64,000 nt of DNA from Mycolicibacterium sarraceniae (GCF_010731875.1 NZ_AP022595.1:2914001-2978000); one strand, 5' to 3'; positions 22,024 through 32,229 are shown, numbered from the stretch's first letter. The notes: a model not told the origin generated them from the sequence alone. Translations and numbers: made by a program.

Positions 22024-23961
22024 GTGACCGATACGGACCTCATCACGGCTGGAGATAGCGCACCGCAGACGGAGGCGCCCGCCGCGACCGCAGAAATCCC
22101 CTCGGCGCCTGGTTCGCAGGCCGCCCCGAGCGGGGATGCGGGCCGGGCCGGTTCTCTGTCCACGATGGTCCTGCCCGAGCTCCGTGCCCTGGCCAACCAG
22201 GTCGGCGTCAAGGGAACCTCCGGGATGCGCAAGGGCGACCTGATCGCCGCGATCAAGGAGCGCCAGAGCGGCGGCAACGGTGCCAACCACAGCGCCGAGA
22301 AGGCCGAGAAAATCGCCGATAACGCCACTGATAGCGCCGCCAAGGCACAAGTCGAAGCCCCTGCCGAGCAGGCAAGTGAGCCCCATCAGGCCACCGAGAA
22401 GACCGAGTCCAACGGCGGTGGCGAGCCGCGACGCCGTGAGCGCCGGGCCGCAACCCGTGGTGCCGGCTCCGCTGGCGCCGAGAACACCGAGCAGAAGTCG
22501 CAGGACAATAGCCCTGAGCAGGGCGAAAAGCGCGAGAACCCGAACCAGAGTCGGTCGGAGAACCGCGAGGCGTCCGGCCAGGGTGGCCAGCAGAATCGTG
22601 GCAACCAGAACCGCGATAACAACCAAAATCGCGACAACCAGCAGAATCGCGGCAACCAGCAGAATCGCGATGACGATGATGACGACGACGGCCGCCAGGG
22701 CCGTCGCGGCCGCCGGTTCCGTGACCGTCGCCGTCGTGGCGAGCGCACCCCCGGCGAAGGCGGCGGCAATGAGGCCGAACTCCGCGAGGACGACGTCGTT
22801 CAGCCGGTTGCCGGCATCCTCGACGTGCTCGACAACTACGCATTCGTGCGCACCTCGGGCTACCTAGCCGGCCCCAACGATGTCTACGTCTCGATGAACA
22901 TGGTCCGCAAGAACGGCCTGCGCCGCGGTGACGCCGTCACCGGCGCGGTCCGGATGCCCAAGGAGGGCGAGGGCGGCCAGAACCAGCGCCAGAAGTTCAA
23001 CCCGCTGGTTCGCCTCGACAGCGTCAACGGCGGTCCGGTCGAAGAGGCCAGAAACCGGCCCGATTTCACCAAGCTGACCCCGCTGTACCCGAATCAGCGG
23101 CTGCGCCTGGAGACCACCTCTGACCGGCTGACCACCCGCGTGATCGACCTGATCATGCCGATCGGCAAGGGCCAGCGTGCCCTCATCGTGTCGCCGCCCA
23201 AGGCCGGTAAGACCACGATCATGCAGGACATCGCCAACGCGATCACCCGCAACAACCCCGAGTGTCACCTGATGGTGGTGCTGGTCGACGAGCGACCTGA
23301 AGAGGTCACCGACATGCAGCGCTCGGTCAAGGGTGAGGTCATCGCCTCCACCTTCGACCGCCCGCCGTCAGACCACACCCAGGCTGCCGAGCTGGCCATC
23401 GAGCGCGCCAAGCGCCTGGTCGAGCAGGGCAAGGATGTCGTCGTGCTGCTCGACTCGATCACCCGGCTGGGCCGCGCCTACAACAACGCCTCCCCGGCGT
23501 CTGGCCGCATCTTGTCCGGTGGTGTTGACTCGACCGCCCTGTATCCGCCCAAGCGCTTCCTGGGTGCCGCCCGCAACATCGAGCACGGTGGCTCGCTGAC
23601 GATCATCGCGACGGCCATGGTGGAGACCGGCTCCACCGGTGACACGGTGATCTTCGAGGAGTTCAAGGGCACCGGCAACGCCGAGCTCAAGCTCGACCGC
23701 AAGATAGCCGAGCGCCGGGTGTTCCCGGCGGTCGACGTCAACCCGTCGGGTACCCGCAAGGACGAGCTGCTGCTGAGCCCCGATGAGTTCTCCGTCGTGC
23801 ACAAGCTGCGTCGTGTGCTCTCCGGCCTCGACAGCCACCAAGCCATCGACCTGTTGATGAGCCAGCTGCGCAAGACCAAGAACAACTACGAGTTCCTGGT
23901 GCAGGTGTCCAAGACGGCACCGGGCGGCGGCGGTAACTCCGGCAACGGGGATCTCGACTAG
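22024..23961 (+). CDS. rho: Transcription termination factor Rho
   Basis: The hexameric RNA-dependent helicase has 645 residues from the GTG at 22024. The Rho N-domain helix-extended module is at about residues 48-80 (MVLPELRALANQVGVKGTSG). A long insertion follows, Asn/Gln/Arg-rich then a run of seven Asp and an Arg-rich patch (residues ~180-240). The RNA-binding fold (ILDVLDNYAFVRTSGYL) and the ATPase with Walker A SPPKAGKTT and Q/R-loop regions complete it. Actinobacterial Rho proteins carry such insertions, which raise RNA affinity. The exact NRDN/QNRG repeats look prone to length change. Confidence 0.97.
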   Translation: MTDTDLITAGDSAPQTEAPAATAEIPSAPGSQAAPSGDAGRAGSLSTMVLPELRALANQVGVKGTSGMRKGDLIAAIKERQSGGNGANHSAEKAEKIADNATDSAAKAQVEAPAEQASEPHQATEKTESNGGGEPRRRERRAATRGAGSAGAENTEQKSQDNSPEQGEKRENPNQSRSENREASGQGGQQNRGNQNRDNNQNRDNQQNRGNQQNRDDDDDDDGRQGRRGRRFRDRRRRGERTPGEGGGNEAELREDDVVQPVAGILDVLDNYAFVRTSGYLAGPNDVYVSMNMVRKNGLRRGDAVTGAVRMPKEGEGGQNQRQKFNPLVRLDSVNGGPVEEARNRPDFTKLTPLYPNQRLRLETTSDRLTTRVIDLIMPIGKGQRALIVSPPKAGKTTIMQDIANAITRNNPECHLMVVLVDERPEEVTDMQRSVKGEVIASTFDRPPSDHTQAAELAIERAKRLVEQGKDVVVLLDSITRLGRAYNNASPASGRILSGGVDSTALYPPKRFLGAARNIEHGGSLTIIATAMVETGSTGDTVIFEEFKGTGNAELKLDRKIAERRVFPAVDVNPSGTRKDELLLSPDEFSVVHKLRRVLSGLDSHQAIDLLMSQLRKTKNNYEFLVQVSKTAPGGGGNSGNGDLD

Positions 23962-24023
23962 CCCGGCGATTTCGGCGGCGCTAACCGTCGCTGCGCGAAC
24001 GTTTCCGCGCAGAAGTTCCCGGA

Positions 24024-24827
24024 CTACGTCCGCAGCGCGTCCATCCCGGGCGCCAGCAGCCCGTCCAACGCCGACCACGGAACCGTGATCGTCGGCGTCC
24101 CGTGGAAGAACTGGTAGTCGGCGAAGTGGATCTCCAGCCCATCGGGCGTGGGGATCCAATTGGCGAAGTTCGCCTCTGTCGGCGCGTTGCCCGGCTCGTC
24201 GGGCATCGGCGTCGGCCCGACTCCGCTGACCCCGGGCAGCAGCGCCTTCGTCTGCTCCGAGAGCCGATTTAGGCCGGCCTGTTGATCGATGAACAGATCC
24301 GCGAGCGTGACGGGCTTACCCGACCGCGAGTCGATCACCACGGTGCTCACATAGCTGCTCGGATGAGCCGACGGAACATGCACATAAATGCCGCTGATCA
24401 GTTCCGACACCGATGCACCGCCAAAGTAGATCTGTGGCTGGGTCTCAAACGTCCAGGTCCCGTCCGGATCGGCGCTGGTCTTGACCGGTTCGAGCTGTCC
24501 GGACGCTGATGCGTGCACTGCGTTGTTGAACGCCCCGGCGACCCGGGGATCACCACCGGTAATGGTGTCGACCACCAGTGTCCAGCGGCCCCGGCCGTCG
24601 GTGGTGGCATCTCCGGCGGTGGAACGGGTGACCGAGTACTTCTGCTTGTTAGAGACGCCGCTGGTCGGCGCGGCCGTAGTAGGTGACGCGCCGGCACTGG
24701 CCGATGTCGTAGCGGCCTTGGAGGTCCCTGTCGTGGTGCCCTTGGTGCCTGCGGACCCACCACAGGCGGTGAGCCCGATTGCCAACGCCACGACGACGAC
24801 CGCTCCTCGATGGCTGCGTGTGCTCAT
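24024..24827 (-). CDS. Putative lipoprotein with RsiV/DUF3298-like domain
   Basis: The N-terminus is a lipoprotein signal with lipobox LTACGG, then a Thr/Ser/Ala-rich linker of about 45 residues. A globular domain follows (RWTLVVDTITGGDPRVAGAFN, SGIYVHVP, KPVTLADLF, FHGTPTITVPWSALDGLL). The pattern of a peptide ending in a WSALDGLL-like segment resembles DUF3298 proteins found on cell surfaces. A start at 24836 is also in frame. It runs convergent to rho and co-directional with the TetR gene downstream. Confidence 0.75.
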   Translation of the reverse strand: MSTRSHRGAVVVVALAIGLTACGGSAGTKGTTTGTSKAATTSASAGASPTTAAPTSGVSNKQKYSVTRSTAGDATTDGRGRWTLVVDTITGGDPRVAGAFNNAVHASASGQLEPVKTSADPDGTWTFETQPQIYFGGASVSELISGIYVHVPSAHPSSYVSTVVIDSRSGKPVTLADLFIDQQAGLNRLSEQTKALLPGVSGVGPTPMPDEPGNAPTEANFANWIPTPDGLEIHFADYQFFHGTPTITVPWSALDGLLAPGMDALRT

Positions 24828-24911
24828 GGCTATCATTCTGTCAGGCGGGTGCCCGGCGCCGTGAATAGATCATGACAGCGCCTGTCGCCCAACAGTTTTC
24901 GCAGTACAGCT

Positions 24912-25538
24912 TTACTGTGCCGCGGGTGCCACGCGCAAGCCCGGCAGGACGTATCGGCGCATGAACCGCAGCACCGCGTCGTAGTCGTCGGGGTCCAGTG
25001 TCTCGCCGGGAACGGTGCCGAGGCTGATCTGAAGCCTGGCCACCCACTCGGCGGCCTCGTCGAGTTGCGTCTCAGCGTGGATCTCACCCCGATCGCGCGC
25101 CGCTTCCAGGTAGGGCTGCCAGAACCGCCCGAGATCGGGCACCAGGCCCTGCACACCGGCGCCGGCGCAGGCCGCGAACTCTTCAGGTTCGTCGCGGCGC
25201 AGCTGCATCACGAGCGCGCCGGGGGAGTCGTAGGCGCTGCGGCCCAGTCGCACCCCGACTGCCAATTGCTCTTCGAAGGCGTCGATCGCGTCCAATACCT
25301 GATGCGATTCGGCCCAGAACGCGTTGTTGAGGCGCACGATCGCCGCACCCAACAGGGACGCCTTGTCGGGGTAGTGCCGATACAGCCAGCCTCGCGATAC
25401 GCCTGCGGCCTCGGCCACCTCGGATACCGTCGTTGCTCGAATGCCTTTGGCTCGCAGACAGAGTTCAGCGGCGTCGACCAGTCGTTCCTGGACGGATCTG
25501 GCCGCTTGCTGGCTGTCGGCGTCGGCGCTGGCAGTCAC
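24912..25538 (-). CDS. TetR-family transcriptional regulator
   Basis: From the GTG at 25538 (GAGGAGG nine bases upstream) the protein has 208 residues. The N-terminal helix-turn-helix is clear: LRAKGIRATTVSEVAEAAGVSRGWLYRHYPDKASLLGAA in pieces, within the first ~65 residues. The C-terminal ligand domain is not specific. It is divergent from an acyl-CoA synthetase gene, so it may repress that gene in response to an acyl-CoA or related ligand (inference). An in-frame start at 25592 is less likely. Confidence 0.88.
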   Translation of the reverse strand: MTASADADSQQAARSVQERLVDAAELCLRAKGIRATTVSEVAEAAGVSRGWLYRHYPDKASLLGAAIVRLNNAFWAESHQVLDAIDAFEEQLAVGVRLGRSAYDSPGALVMQLRRDEPEEFAACAGAGVQGLVPDLGRFWQPYLEAARDRGEIHAETQLDEAAEWVARLQISLGTVPGETLDPDDYDAVLRFMRRYVLPGLRVAPAAQ

Positions 25539-25690
25539 CCTCGTGATCCTCCTCGTATCGACGCGACATTCCCGATGCGGACATCCTTCCAAACCCGGGC
25601 CCGCGAGGGGGCCGGTGCGTGGTGGACAGATTTGTCATTCTGTTTACCCTGCGCTTCTATTGTGACGTAGCGCACCGCATATCGCGGGAG
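25539..25690. promoter_or_regulatory. Divergent TetR/FadD promoter region
   Basis: A 152-base gap between the regulator and the synthetase. Both promoters, and probably the TetR operator, should be here; I could not define a palindrome with confidence. Confidence 0.35.
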
Positions 25691-27283
25691 ATGACCGAAG
25701 ACGGGAGTTCCGTGGCCGAGACTGTCCAGCAGCTGCTCCGCGAACGTCTCGACGAATCCACCCCGGCGGTGAAGTTCGGCGAGCAGGTGTGGACGTGGCG
25801 CGAACATCTTGACGAGGCCGCCCGACAGGCCGCCGCACTGATCGCGATCGCTGACCCGGACCGGCCGTTGCACGTGGGAACGCTGCTGGGTAATACCCCC
25901 GCGATGCTCACCGCCATGGCGGCCGCCGGCCTCGGCGGCTACGTGCTGTGCGGGGTGAACAACACCCGCCGCGGCGCCGCACTGGCTCGTGACATCGTCA
26001 AAGCCGATTGTCAGATCCTGCTCACCGATTCGGCCGATCGCGAGCTGCTCGAGGGCTTGGACCTGCCGGGAGTCAGGGTGTTTGACGTCGACGCTCCCGA
26101 ATGGGCGGCCCTGCTGGCTGAAGCGGGGGAGCTGACCCCTTACCGGGAAGTCACCGCCACCGACACGTTCATGCTGATCTTCACCTCCGGCACCAGCGGT
26201 GAACCCAAGGCGGTCCAGGTCGCCCAGATGATGGTTCCGTTCGCCGGTGTCGCGCTGGTCGACCGGTTCGCGATCACTGCCGCCGATGTCTGCTACCTGT
26301 CGATGCCGCTGTTTCACTCCAACGCGTTGATGGCGGGCTGGGCGGTGGCACTCAACGCGGGCGCGGCGATGGCGCCCGCGTCGTTCTCGGCATCTGGCCT
26401 GCTGGCCGATCTACGCCGCTATGGCGCCACCTACATGAACTACGTCGGCAAGCCGCTGGCCTATGTGCTGGCCACCGCGGAACAGCCCGACGACCACGAC
26501 AACCCCCTGCGGGTCGCCTTCGGTAACGAGGCCACCGACCGCGACATCGCCGAATTCAGCCGCCGTTTCGGCTGCGCGGTGTGGGACGGATTCGGCTCCA
26601 CCGAGGGCGCGATCATCATCACCCGCGAGGACGACTGTCCACCCGGCTCGGTCGGCCGCGGGTTTCCTGGTGTGGCCATCTATGACTCGGAGACTCGAAC
26701 AGAGTGCGCCACAGCGGTTTTCGACGAAAGCGGGGCGCTGGCCAACCCGGATGAGGCGATCGGCGAGATCGTCAACACCACTGGCGGGGGCATGTTCGGC
26801 GGCTATTACAACGACAGCAATGCCACCGACGAACGCCTGCGGCATGGTATGTACTGGTCCGGTGACCTCGGCTACCGCGACGCCGACGGCTGGATCTTCC
26901 TGGCCGGGCGCACCGCGGACTGGATGCGGGTGGACGGCGAGAACATGGCCGCCGCGCCCATCGAGCGCATCATCCAGCGGCTGCCCCAGGTCAGCCAGGT
27001 GGCGGTGTACCCGGTGCCCGACGAGCACACAGGTGATCAGGTGATGGCGGCGATCGTGCTGGCCGACGGTGCCCAGCTCGCCCCGGCAGACCTCGCCGAG
27101 TTCTTGGCGCAGCAGTCCGATCTGTCGCCCAAGGCGTGGCCGCGGCACGTCTGGGTCGCCGACGAACTGCCGGCCACCGCCACCAACAAGGTGCTCAAAC
27201 GGGAGCTCATCGCCCGCGGCACGCAGCCGGGAGCAGGTGTGGTCTGGACGCGCGCCGCCCGGGCCACGAGCTACGCGGAATAG
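25691..27283 (+). CDS. Fatty-acyl-CoA synthetase, FadD1/FadD17-like
   Basis: The ANL-superfamily enzyme (530 residues from ATG 25691) activates a carboxylic acid with ATP and CoA. Motifs: LIFTSGTSGEPKAVQV (P-loop), WDGFGSTEGAI, YWSGDLGYRDADGWIFLAGRT in pieces, DWMRVDGENMA and the catalytic lysine in ATNKVLKRELI. GTG at 25712, with GGGAG upstream, is an equally good start. It has no FAAL-type insertion, in contrast to the enzyme at 3009-4772. The substrate is unknown; the lipoprotein/TetR/FadD block is absent at this position in M. tuberculosis. Confidence 0.85.
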   Translation: MTEDGSSVAETVQQLLRERLDESTPAVKFGEQVWTWREHLDEAARQAAALIAIADPDRPLHVGTLLGNTPAMLTAMAAAGLGGYVLCGVNNTRRGAALARDIVKADCQILLTDSADRELLEGLDLPGVRVFDVDAPEWAALLAEAGELTPYREVTATDTFMLIFTSGTSGEPKAVQVAQMMVPFAGVALVDRFAITAADVCYLSMPLFHSNALMAGWAVALNAGAAMAPASFSASGLLADLRRYGATYMNYVGKPLAYVLATAEQPDDHDNPLRVAFGNEATDRDIAEFSRRFGCAVWDGFGSTEGAIIITREDDCPPGSVGRGFPGVAIYDSETRTECATAVFDESGALANPDEAIGEIVNTTGGGMFGGYYNDSNATDERLRHGMYWSGDLGYRDADGWIFLAGRTADWMRVDGENMAAAPIERIIQRLPQVSQVAVYPVPDEHTGDQVMAAIVLADGAQLAPADLAEFLAQQSDLSPKAWPRHVWVADELPATATNKVLKRELIARGTQPGAGVVWTRAARATSYAE

Positions 27284-27421
27284 CCCGGGACGACGACGTG
27301 TTTGGGCAGGTGACGGTCAACCTGGCATACTGGGCCGTCGACCACCTCAGGTACCGGTTCACGCTCGATTACCAGGTAAAACAGTAGGGCGACCCGGCGA
27401 CCACCGAATGCAGAGGACACC

Positions 27422-27652
27422 ATGAAGACAGGGATTCATCCCGCCTACGCCGAGACCAACGTGGTCTGCGGTTGTGGCAACTCGTTCACCACCCGTAGCA
27501 CCAAGGACGGCGGCCAAATCACCGTCGAGGTGTGCTCCCAGTGCCACCCGTTCTATACCGGCAAGCAGAAGATCCTCGACAGCGGCGGCCGCGTGGCCCG
27601 CTTCGAGAAGCGCTATGGCAAGCGCAAGACGGCGGATTCGGCCGACAAGTAG
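27422..27652 (+). CDS. rpmE: 50S ribosomal protein L31, zinc-binding form
   Basis: The 76-residue protein has the L31 signature [13 protein letters not shown] and the N-terminal [11 protein letters not shown], so the four-Cys zinc site is complete (C+ form). Zinc-binding L31 is often the version used in zinc-replete cells. A terminator-like hairpin follows. Confidence 0.97.
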   Translation: MKTGIHPAYAETNVVCGCGNSFTTRSTKDGGQITVEVCSQCHPFYTGKQKILDSGGRVARFEKRYGKRKTADSADK

Positions 27653-27660
27653 CTGTCTTA

Positions 27661-27702
27661 CCGACGCCCGCTCTGCCGCCTAGTGCGCAGGCCGGGCGTC
27701 GG
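27661..27702 (+). terminator. Terminator or attenuator hairpin after rpmE
   Basis: CCGACGCCCG (27661-27670) pairs perfectly with CGGGCGTCGG (27693-27702), followed by TTTGCGTTTG. It lies between rpmE and prfA and may adjust read-through. Confidence 0.6.
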
Positions 27703-27744
27703 TTTGCGTTTGGGAGCAGCTGAGTCGGAGAGGAGAAGCCAGAC

Positions 27745-28812
27745 ATGACGCACGCGACGGTTGAAGCCGTGCTGACCGAACACGCTGACCTCGAACGTCA
27801 GCTGTCCGATCCTGCCCTGCACAACGACGCGGGCAACGCCCGCCGAGTCGGGCGCCGCTTCGCCCAGCTGGCACCGATTGTCACGACCTACCGCCGGTTG
27901 GAGACCGCACGCGGCGACCTCGACGCCGCCCGCGAGCTGGCTGCCGAGGACTCCTCGTTCGCCGCGGAGGTGCCCGAGCTGGAGGCCAGGGTCGCCGAGC
28001 TCGACGCCCACCTCACCGACCTGCTGGCTCCCCGTGATCCGCACGACGCCGATGACATCGTCCTCGAGGTCAAATCCGGTGAGGGCGGAGAGGAGTCGGC
28101 GCTATTCGCCGGCGACCTGGCCCGGATGTACATCAGGTACGCGGAGCGGCACGGCTGGACCGTCACCATGCTCGACGAGACATGGTCGGATCTCGGCGGT
28201 TACAAGGACGCCACACTGTCCATCCGCAGCAAGGGCGATTCGGCCGACGGCGTCTGGTCGCGGATGAAGTTCGAGGGCGGCGTGCACCGTGTCCAGCGGG
28301 TGCCGGTCACCGAATCGCAGGGCCGGGTGCACACCTCGGCTGCCGGTGTTCTGGTCTATCCCGAACCTGAAGACGTCGAGGCCGTCCAGATCGACGAGTC
28401 CGACCTGCGGATCGACGTGTACCGAAGCTCCGGCAAGGGCGGCCAGGGCGTCAACACCACCGATTCCGCGGTCCGGATCACGCACCTGCCCAGCGGTATC
28501 GTCGTGACCTGCCAGAACGAGCGCTCCCAGCTGCAGAACAAGGCCCGCGCGATGATCGTGCTGGCCGCGCGTCTGCAGGCGCTGGCCGAAGAACAGGCTT
28601 CAGCGGATGCCTCCGCCGACCGGGCCAGTCAGATCCGCACCGTCGACCGCAGCGAGCGAATCCGCACCTATAACTTCCCGGAGAACCGGATCGCCGATCA
28701 CCGGATCAATTTCAAGGCGCACAACCTCGACCAGGTGCTCGACGGCGAGCTCGACCCGCTGCTGGACGCGCTGGCCGAGGCCGATAAGCAGGCAAGGCTG
28801 CAGCAGGCATGA
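27745..28812 (+). CDS. prfA: Peptide chain release factor 1
   Basis: RF1 reads UAA and UAG and releases the peptide. The 355-residue protein has the GGQ loop in [16 protein letters not shown] and the conserved [20 protein letters not shown] segment, in pieces. GAGAGGAG precedes the ATG. Its stop overlaps prmC, which encodes the methylase for the GGQ glutamine, so the pair is translationally coupled. Confidence 0.97.
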   Translation: MTHATVEAVLTEHADLERQLSDPALHNDAGNARRVGRRFAQLAPIVTTYRRLETARGDLDAARELAAEDSSFAAEVPELEARVAELDAHLTDLLAPRDPHDADDIVLEVKSGEGGEESALFAGDLARMYIRYAERHGWTVTMLDETWSDLGGYKDATLSIRSKGDSADGVWSRMKFEGGVHRVQRVPVTESQGRVHTSAAGVLVYPEPEDVEAVQIDESDLRIDVYRSSGKGGQGVNTTDSAVRITHLPSGIVVTCQNERSQLQNKARAMIVLAARLQALAEEQASADASADRASQIRTVDRSERIRTYNFPENRIADHRINFKAHNLDQVLDGELDPLLDALAEADKQARLQQA

Positions 28813-29669
28813 CGCGCCTGCGGCAAGCCATTGATATGGCTACCGCTGCCCTCGCCGAGGCGGGTATCGACTCGGCGCGCACCGATGCTGAGCTGCTGGC
28901 CGCGCACCTGGTCGGCGTCAACCGTGGCCGGCTGGCCGCGATCGACGAGCCCGACGCCGATTTCTTCACCCGCTACGACGAGGTGATCGGCGCTCGGCGC
29001 AGCCGGATCCCGCTGCAACACCTCACCGGCTCGGCGGCGTTCGGGCCGCTGGAGCTGCGGGTCGGGCCCGGGGTGTTCATCCCGCGCCCGGAGACCGAAG
29101 CCCTGCTGGAATGGGCCATGGCCCAAAGCCTGCCCGCGCATCCGCTGATCGTGGACCTGTGCACCGGATCGGGTGCACTGGCCGTCGCGCTGGCCACGCA
29201 CTGGCCGCGGGCACGGGTGATCGCCGTCGATGACGACGCGACCGCACTGGACTACGCGCGCCGTAATGCCGAATCGACGACGGTCGAGTTGGTGCAGGCC
29301 GACGTCACCGTCCCCGGGTTACTCACAGAGCTGCGCGGTAGCGTCGACCTCGTGGTGTCCAATCCGCCGTACATCCCCGCCGGGGCAGTGCTGGATCCCG
29401 AAGTGGCCGACCATGACCCGGCGCATGCGCTGTTCGGCGGCACCGACGGTATGGCCGTCATCGTGCCGATCGCGAGTCTGGCCGGCGACTGGCTCAAGCC
29501 CGGCGGCCTGTTCGCCGTCGAGCATGACGACTCCACATCGGATTACACCGTCGAAACCATTAGCAGCACGAGGGTTTTCACGTCAATAACCCCACGTCGC
29601 GATCTGGCCGGCCGGCCCCGGTTCGTGACGGCCTGCCGCGACCGACGCGACACGAAGGAGCCAGCGTGA
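28809..29669 (+). CDS. prmC: Release factor glutamine methyltransferase
   Basis: The enzyme methylates the GGQ glutamine of release factors. Visible are the SAM loop [17 protein letters not shown] and the catalytic VVSNPPYIP, within 286 residues. It overlaps prfA by ATGA and the next gene by GTGA. The locus is called hemK in M. tuberculosis. Confidence 0.95.
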   Translation: MTRLRQAIDMATAALAEAGIDSARTDAELLAAHLVGVNRGRLAAIDEPDADFFTRYDEVIGARRSRIPLQHLTGSAAFGPLELRVGPGVFIPRPETEALLEWAMAQSLPAHPLIVDLCTGSGALAVALATHWPRARVIAVDDDATALDYARRNAESTTVELVQADVTVPGLLTELRGSVDLVVSNPPYIPAGAVLDPEVADHDPAHALFGGTDGMAVIVPIASLAGDWLKPGGLFAVEHDDSTSDYTVETISSTRVFTSITPRRDLAGRPRFVTACRDRRDTKEPA

Positions 29670-30319
29670 CCCAGGTGTTCGACTGTGCCGACGCCAGCCA
29701 GCGCGCCGAGGCCATCACCGCGGCCGCTGCCGCGGTAAAGAGCGGCCGACTGGTGGTGATGCCCACCGACACCGTCTACGGGATCGGCGCTGACGCCTTC
29801 GACAACGAGGCTGTCGCCGCGCTCCTGGCCGCCAAGGGCCGCGGCCGCGATATGCCGGTCGGCGTGCTGGTCGGTTCCTGGCACACCATCGAAGGTCTGG
29901 TGTACTCCGTTCCGCACAGCGCCCGTGAATTGATCCGCGCCTTCTGGCCCGGTGCGCTGAGCCTCGTTGTGCAGCAAGCCCCCTCGCTGCAGTGGGATCT
30001 CGGCGACGCCCGGGGGACCGTTATGCTGCGGATGCCGCTGCACCCAGTGGCCATCGAACTGCTGCGCGAGACCGGCCCGATGGCGGTGTCCAGCGCCAAC
30101 CTCTCCGGGCGTCGGGCGGCCACGACGTCCGAGGAAGCCCAGCGTCAGCTCGCCGATCTGGTTCAGGTGTACCTCGATGCCGGGCCATCCCAGGAACAGG
30201 CCGCCTCGACGATCGTCGACCTCACCGGTTCCACCCCGCGTCTGTTGCGGGAGGGTCCGATCAGCGCCGCGGCCATCGCCGAGGTGCTCGGGACCGACGT
30301 CGCCTCCCTGACGGCCTGA
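29666..30319 (+). CDS. L-threonylcarbamoyladenylate synthase (TsaC/YwlC family)
   Basis: This 217-residue YrdC-domain protein has the substrate motif SGRLVVMPTDTVYGIGADAF near the N-terminus, FWPGALSLVVQ, and MAVSSANLSG. The family makes threonylcarbamoyl-AMP for the t6A modification of ANN-decoding tRNAs. It starts with GTG and shares overlaps with both neighbours, so it is inside one operon with prmC and wecA. Confidence 0.92.
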   Translation: MTQVFDCADASQRAEAITAAAAAVKSGRLVVMPTDTVYGIGADAFDNEAVAALLAAKGRGRDMPVGVLVGSWHTIEGLVYSVPHSARELIRAFWPGALSLVVQQAPSLQWDLGDARGTVMLRMPLHPVAIELLRETGPMAVSSANLSGRRAATTSEEAQRQLADLVQVYLDAGPSQEQAASTIVDLTGSTPRLLREGPISAAAIAEVLGTDVASLTA

Positions 30320-31503
30320 TGGTTGCGCTCTTGGCGAGCACCCTCGCCGACCGTGGCGCCGGTGTTCCATTGCGCGAGTTGGCACTTGTCGGTCTGACCG
30401 CAGCGATCATCACCTACTTCGGCACCGGCTGGGTCCGCGTGCTGGCCACCCGCCTGGGCGCGGTGGCCTACCCGCGCGAGCGCGACGTGCACATCAAACC
30501 GACCCCGCGCATGGGCGGGCTGGCGATGTACGTCGGGGTAGTCACCGCCGTCTTCCTGGCTTCCCAGCTGCCGGCGCTGGCCCGCGGTTTCATCTACTCC
30601 TCGGGCATGCCCGCGGTGGTGGTCGCCGGCGGGCTGATCATGGGGATCGGATTGATCGATGACCGGTGGGGCCTGGATGCGCTGACGAAATTCGCCGGGC
30701 AGATCACCGCGGCCAGCGTGCTGGTCACCATGGGTGTCGCCTGGAGCGTGCTGTACATCCCGATCGGCGGGGTCGGCACGATCGTGCTGGACCAGGTGTC
30801 ATCAATCCTGCTGACCCTGGCGCTCACGGTGTCGATCGTCAACGCGATGAACTTCGTCGACGGGCTCGACGGACTGGCCGCCGGGCTCGGGCTGATCACC
30901 GCTCTGGCGATCTGCGTCTTCTCGGTCGGCCTGCTCCGCGATCACGGCGGCGACGTGCTGTTCTACCCGCCGGCGGTGATCTCGGTGGTGTTGGCCGGTG
31001 CCTGTCTGGGATTCCTGCCGCACAACTTCTACCGGGCCAAGATCTTCATGGGCGATTCCGGCTCGATGCTGGTGGGCCTGATGCTGGCGGCCGCGTCCAC
31101 CACGGCGGCAGGCCCGATATCCCAGAGCGCCTACGGCGCGCGGGACGTCTTCGCCCTGCTGTCGCCGTTCCTGCTGGTATTCGCGGTGATGCTGGTGCCG
31201 GCTCTGGACACGTTGCTGGCGATCGTGCGGCGCACCCGCGCCGGCCGCAGTCCGCTGAGCCCGGACAAGATGCATCTGCATCATCGGCTGCTGCAGATCG
31301 GGCACTCGCATCGCCGCGCGGTGCTGCTGATCTACCTGTGGGTGGGCATCATCGCGTTCGGCGCGGCCGCCACCATTTTCTTCGATCCGCGCTACACCGG
31401 GGCGGTCATGCTGGCCGCGATCGTGGTCGCCGTCGTGGTCACTTTGGTCCCGCTGTTGCGCCGTCGCGACGACGACTACGAGGGACTTTACGACAGTAAG
31501 TAG
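30319..31503 (+). CDS. wecA: Decaprenyl-phosphate GlcNAc-1-phosphate transferase
   Basis: WecA (Rfe) transfers GlcNAc-1-phosphate to decaprenyl phosphate, the first step of the linker between peptidoglycan and arabinogalactan. The 394-residue protein has about 11 hydrophobic membrane segments and the family motifs GLIDDRWGLDAL, NAMNFVDGLDGLAAG, FMGDSGS and the cytosolic PDKMHLHHRLL. The ATG at 30319 overlaps the preceding stop (TGATG). Confidence 0.95.
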   Translation: MVALLASTLADRGAGVPLRELALVGLTAAIITYFGTGWVRVLATRLGAVAYPRERDVHIKPTPRMGGLAMYVGVVTAVFLASQLPALARGFIYSSGMPAVVVAGGLIMGIGLIDDRWGLDALTKFAGQITAASVLVTMGVAWSVLYIPIGGVGTIVLDQVSSILLTLALTVSIVNAMNFVDGLDGLAAGLGLITALAICVFSVGLLRDHGGDVLFYPPAVISVVLAGACLGFLPHNFYRAKIFMGDSGSMLVGLMLAAASTTAAGPISQSAYGARDVFALLSPFLLVFAVMLVPALDTLLAIVRRTRAGRSPLSPDKMHLHHRLLQIGHSHRRAVLLIYLWVGIIAFGAAATIFFDPRYTGAVMLAAIVVAVVVTLVPLLRRRDDDYEGLYDSK

Positions 31504-31739
31504 TAGACGTGTTTTCTGCCGTCTACCATGTGGTACGGTGCTGGCAGAACCCGAAGAAACCTCGCGGGTTGCCGGCCCGGCCCATCGGAGTCACGCCCGA
31601 TCGGAGCCGATTTACGACCGACAAAGGGAGCTGCCCCTTGGGTGATTCCAGCGCGCATGTCGCCCTCCGATACGCTCGGCGGGCCAGCACGCAGAAATCG
31701 CTCGACCGGCTCTCGCGAACGCAAGATTGAGGTGAACCT
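31504..31739 (+). promoter_or_regulatory. Upstream region of the ATP synthase operon
   Basis: No protein-like frame is seen in these 236 bases. The ATP synthase promoter is expected here. TACGGT near 31535 fits a mycobacterial -10, without a good -35; this is only a suggestion. Confidence 0.35.
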
Positions 31740-32222
31740 GTGACGACGCCAGCGCACGATGCGCCGTTGGTGTTCCCGTCCGTTGCCTTCCGGCCCGTGC
31801 GGCTGCTTGCGATCTGCGCGGTGCTGACGGCGGTCGTCGTCATTGCGGCCGCGACGGCAGGGCCCTACATCATGTTCGGCGTCTTCTTCGGTGTCGGCCT
31901 GGCGCTGGGTCTGCTCAACGCGGTGCTCGTGCAGCGGTCGGTGGAGTCGATCACCGCGGGGGATCACCCGCTCAAGCGCAAGATGGCCCTCAACTCGGCG
32001 ACGCGGCTGCTGGTGATCACCGCGATCGGGCTGACCATCGCGATCCTGTTCCGCCCGCTCGGGCTCGGCGTGCTTTTTGGCTTGGCGTTGTTCCAAGTTC
32101 TGCTGGTTTTGAGCACAGCGTTGCCGGTGTGGAAAAAAATTCGCACCGGAGACGACGACGCGGCTGACGTAACGACGGCTCCCGGGGCTGCTGGCTCCGC
32201 CGACGAAGCACCGAAGGATTGA
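31740..32222 (+). CDS. AtpI-like membrane protein preceding ATP synthase
   Basis: The 160-residue protein has four hydrophobic segments ([71 protein letters not shown]) and a charged tail. Position and fold match Rv1303 of M. tuberculosis, of the ATP synthase I type thought to assist c-ring assembly. Starts at GTG with GAGGTGA upstream. Confidence 0.85.
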   Translation: MTTPAHDAPLVFPSVAFRPVRLLAICAVLTAVVVIAAATAGPYIMFGVFFGVGLALGLLNAVLVQRSVESITAGDHPLKRKMALNSATRLLVITAIGLTIAILFRPLGLGVLFGLALFQVLLVLSTALPVWKKIRTGDDDAADVTTAPGAAGSADEAPKD

Positions 32223-32229
32223 ACGCACG

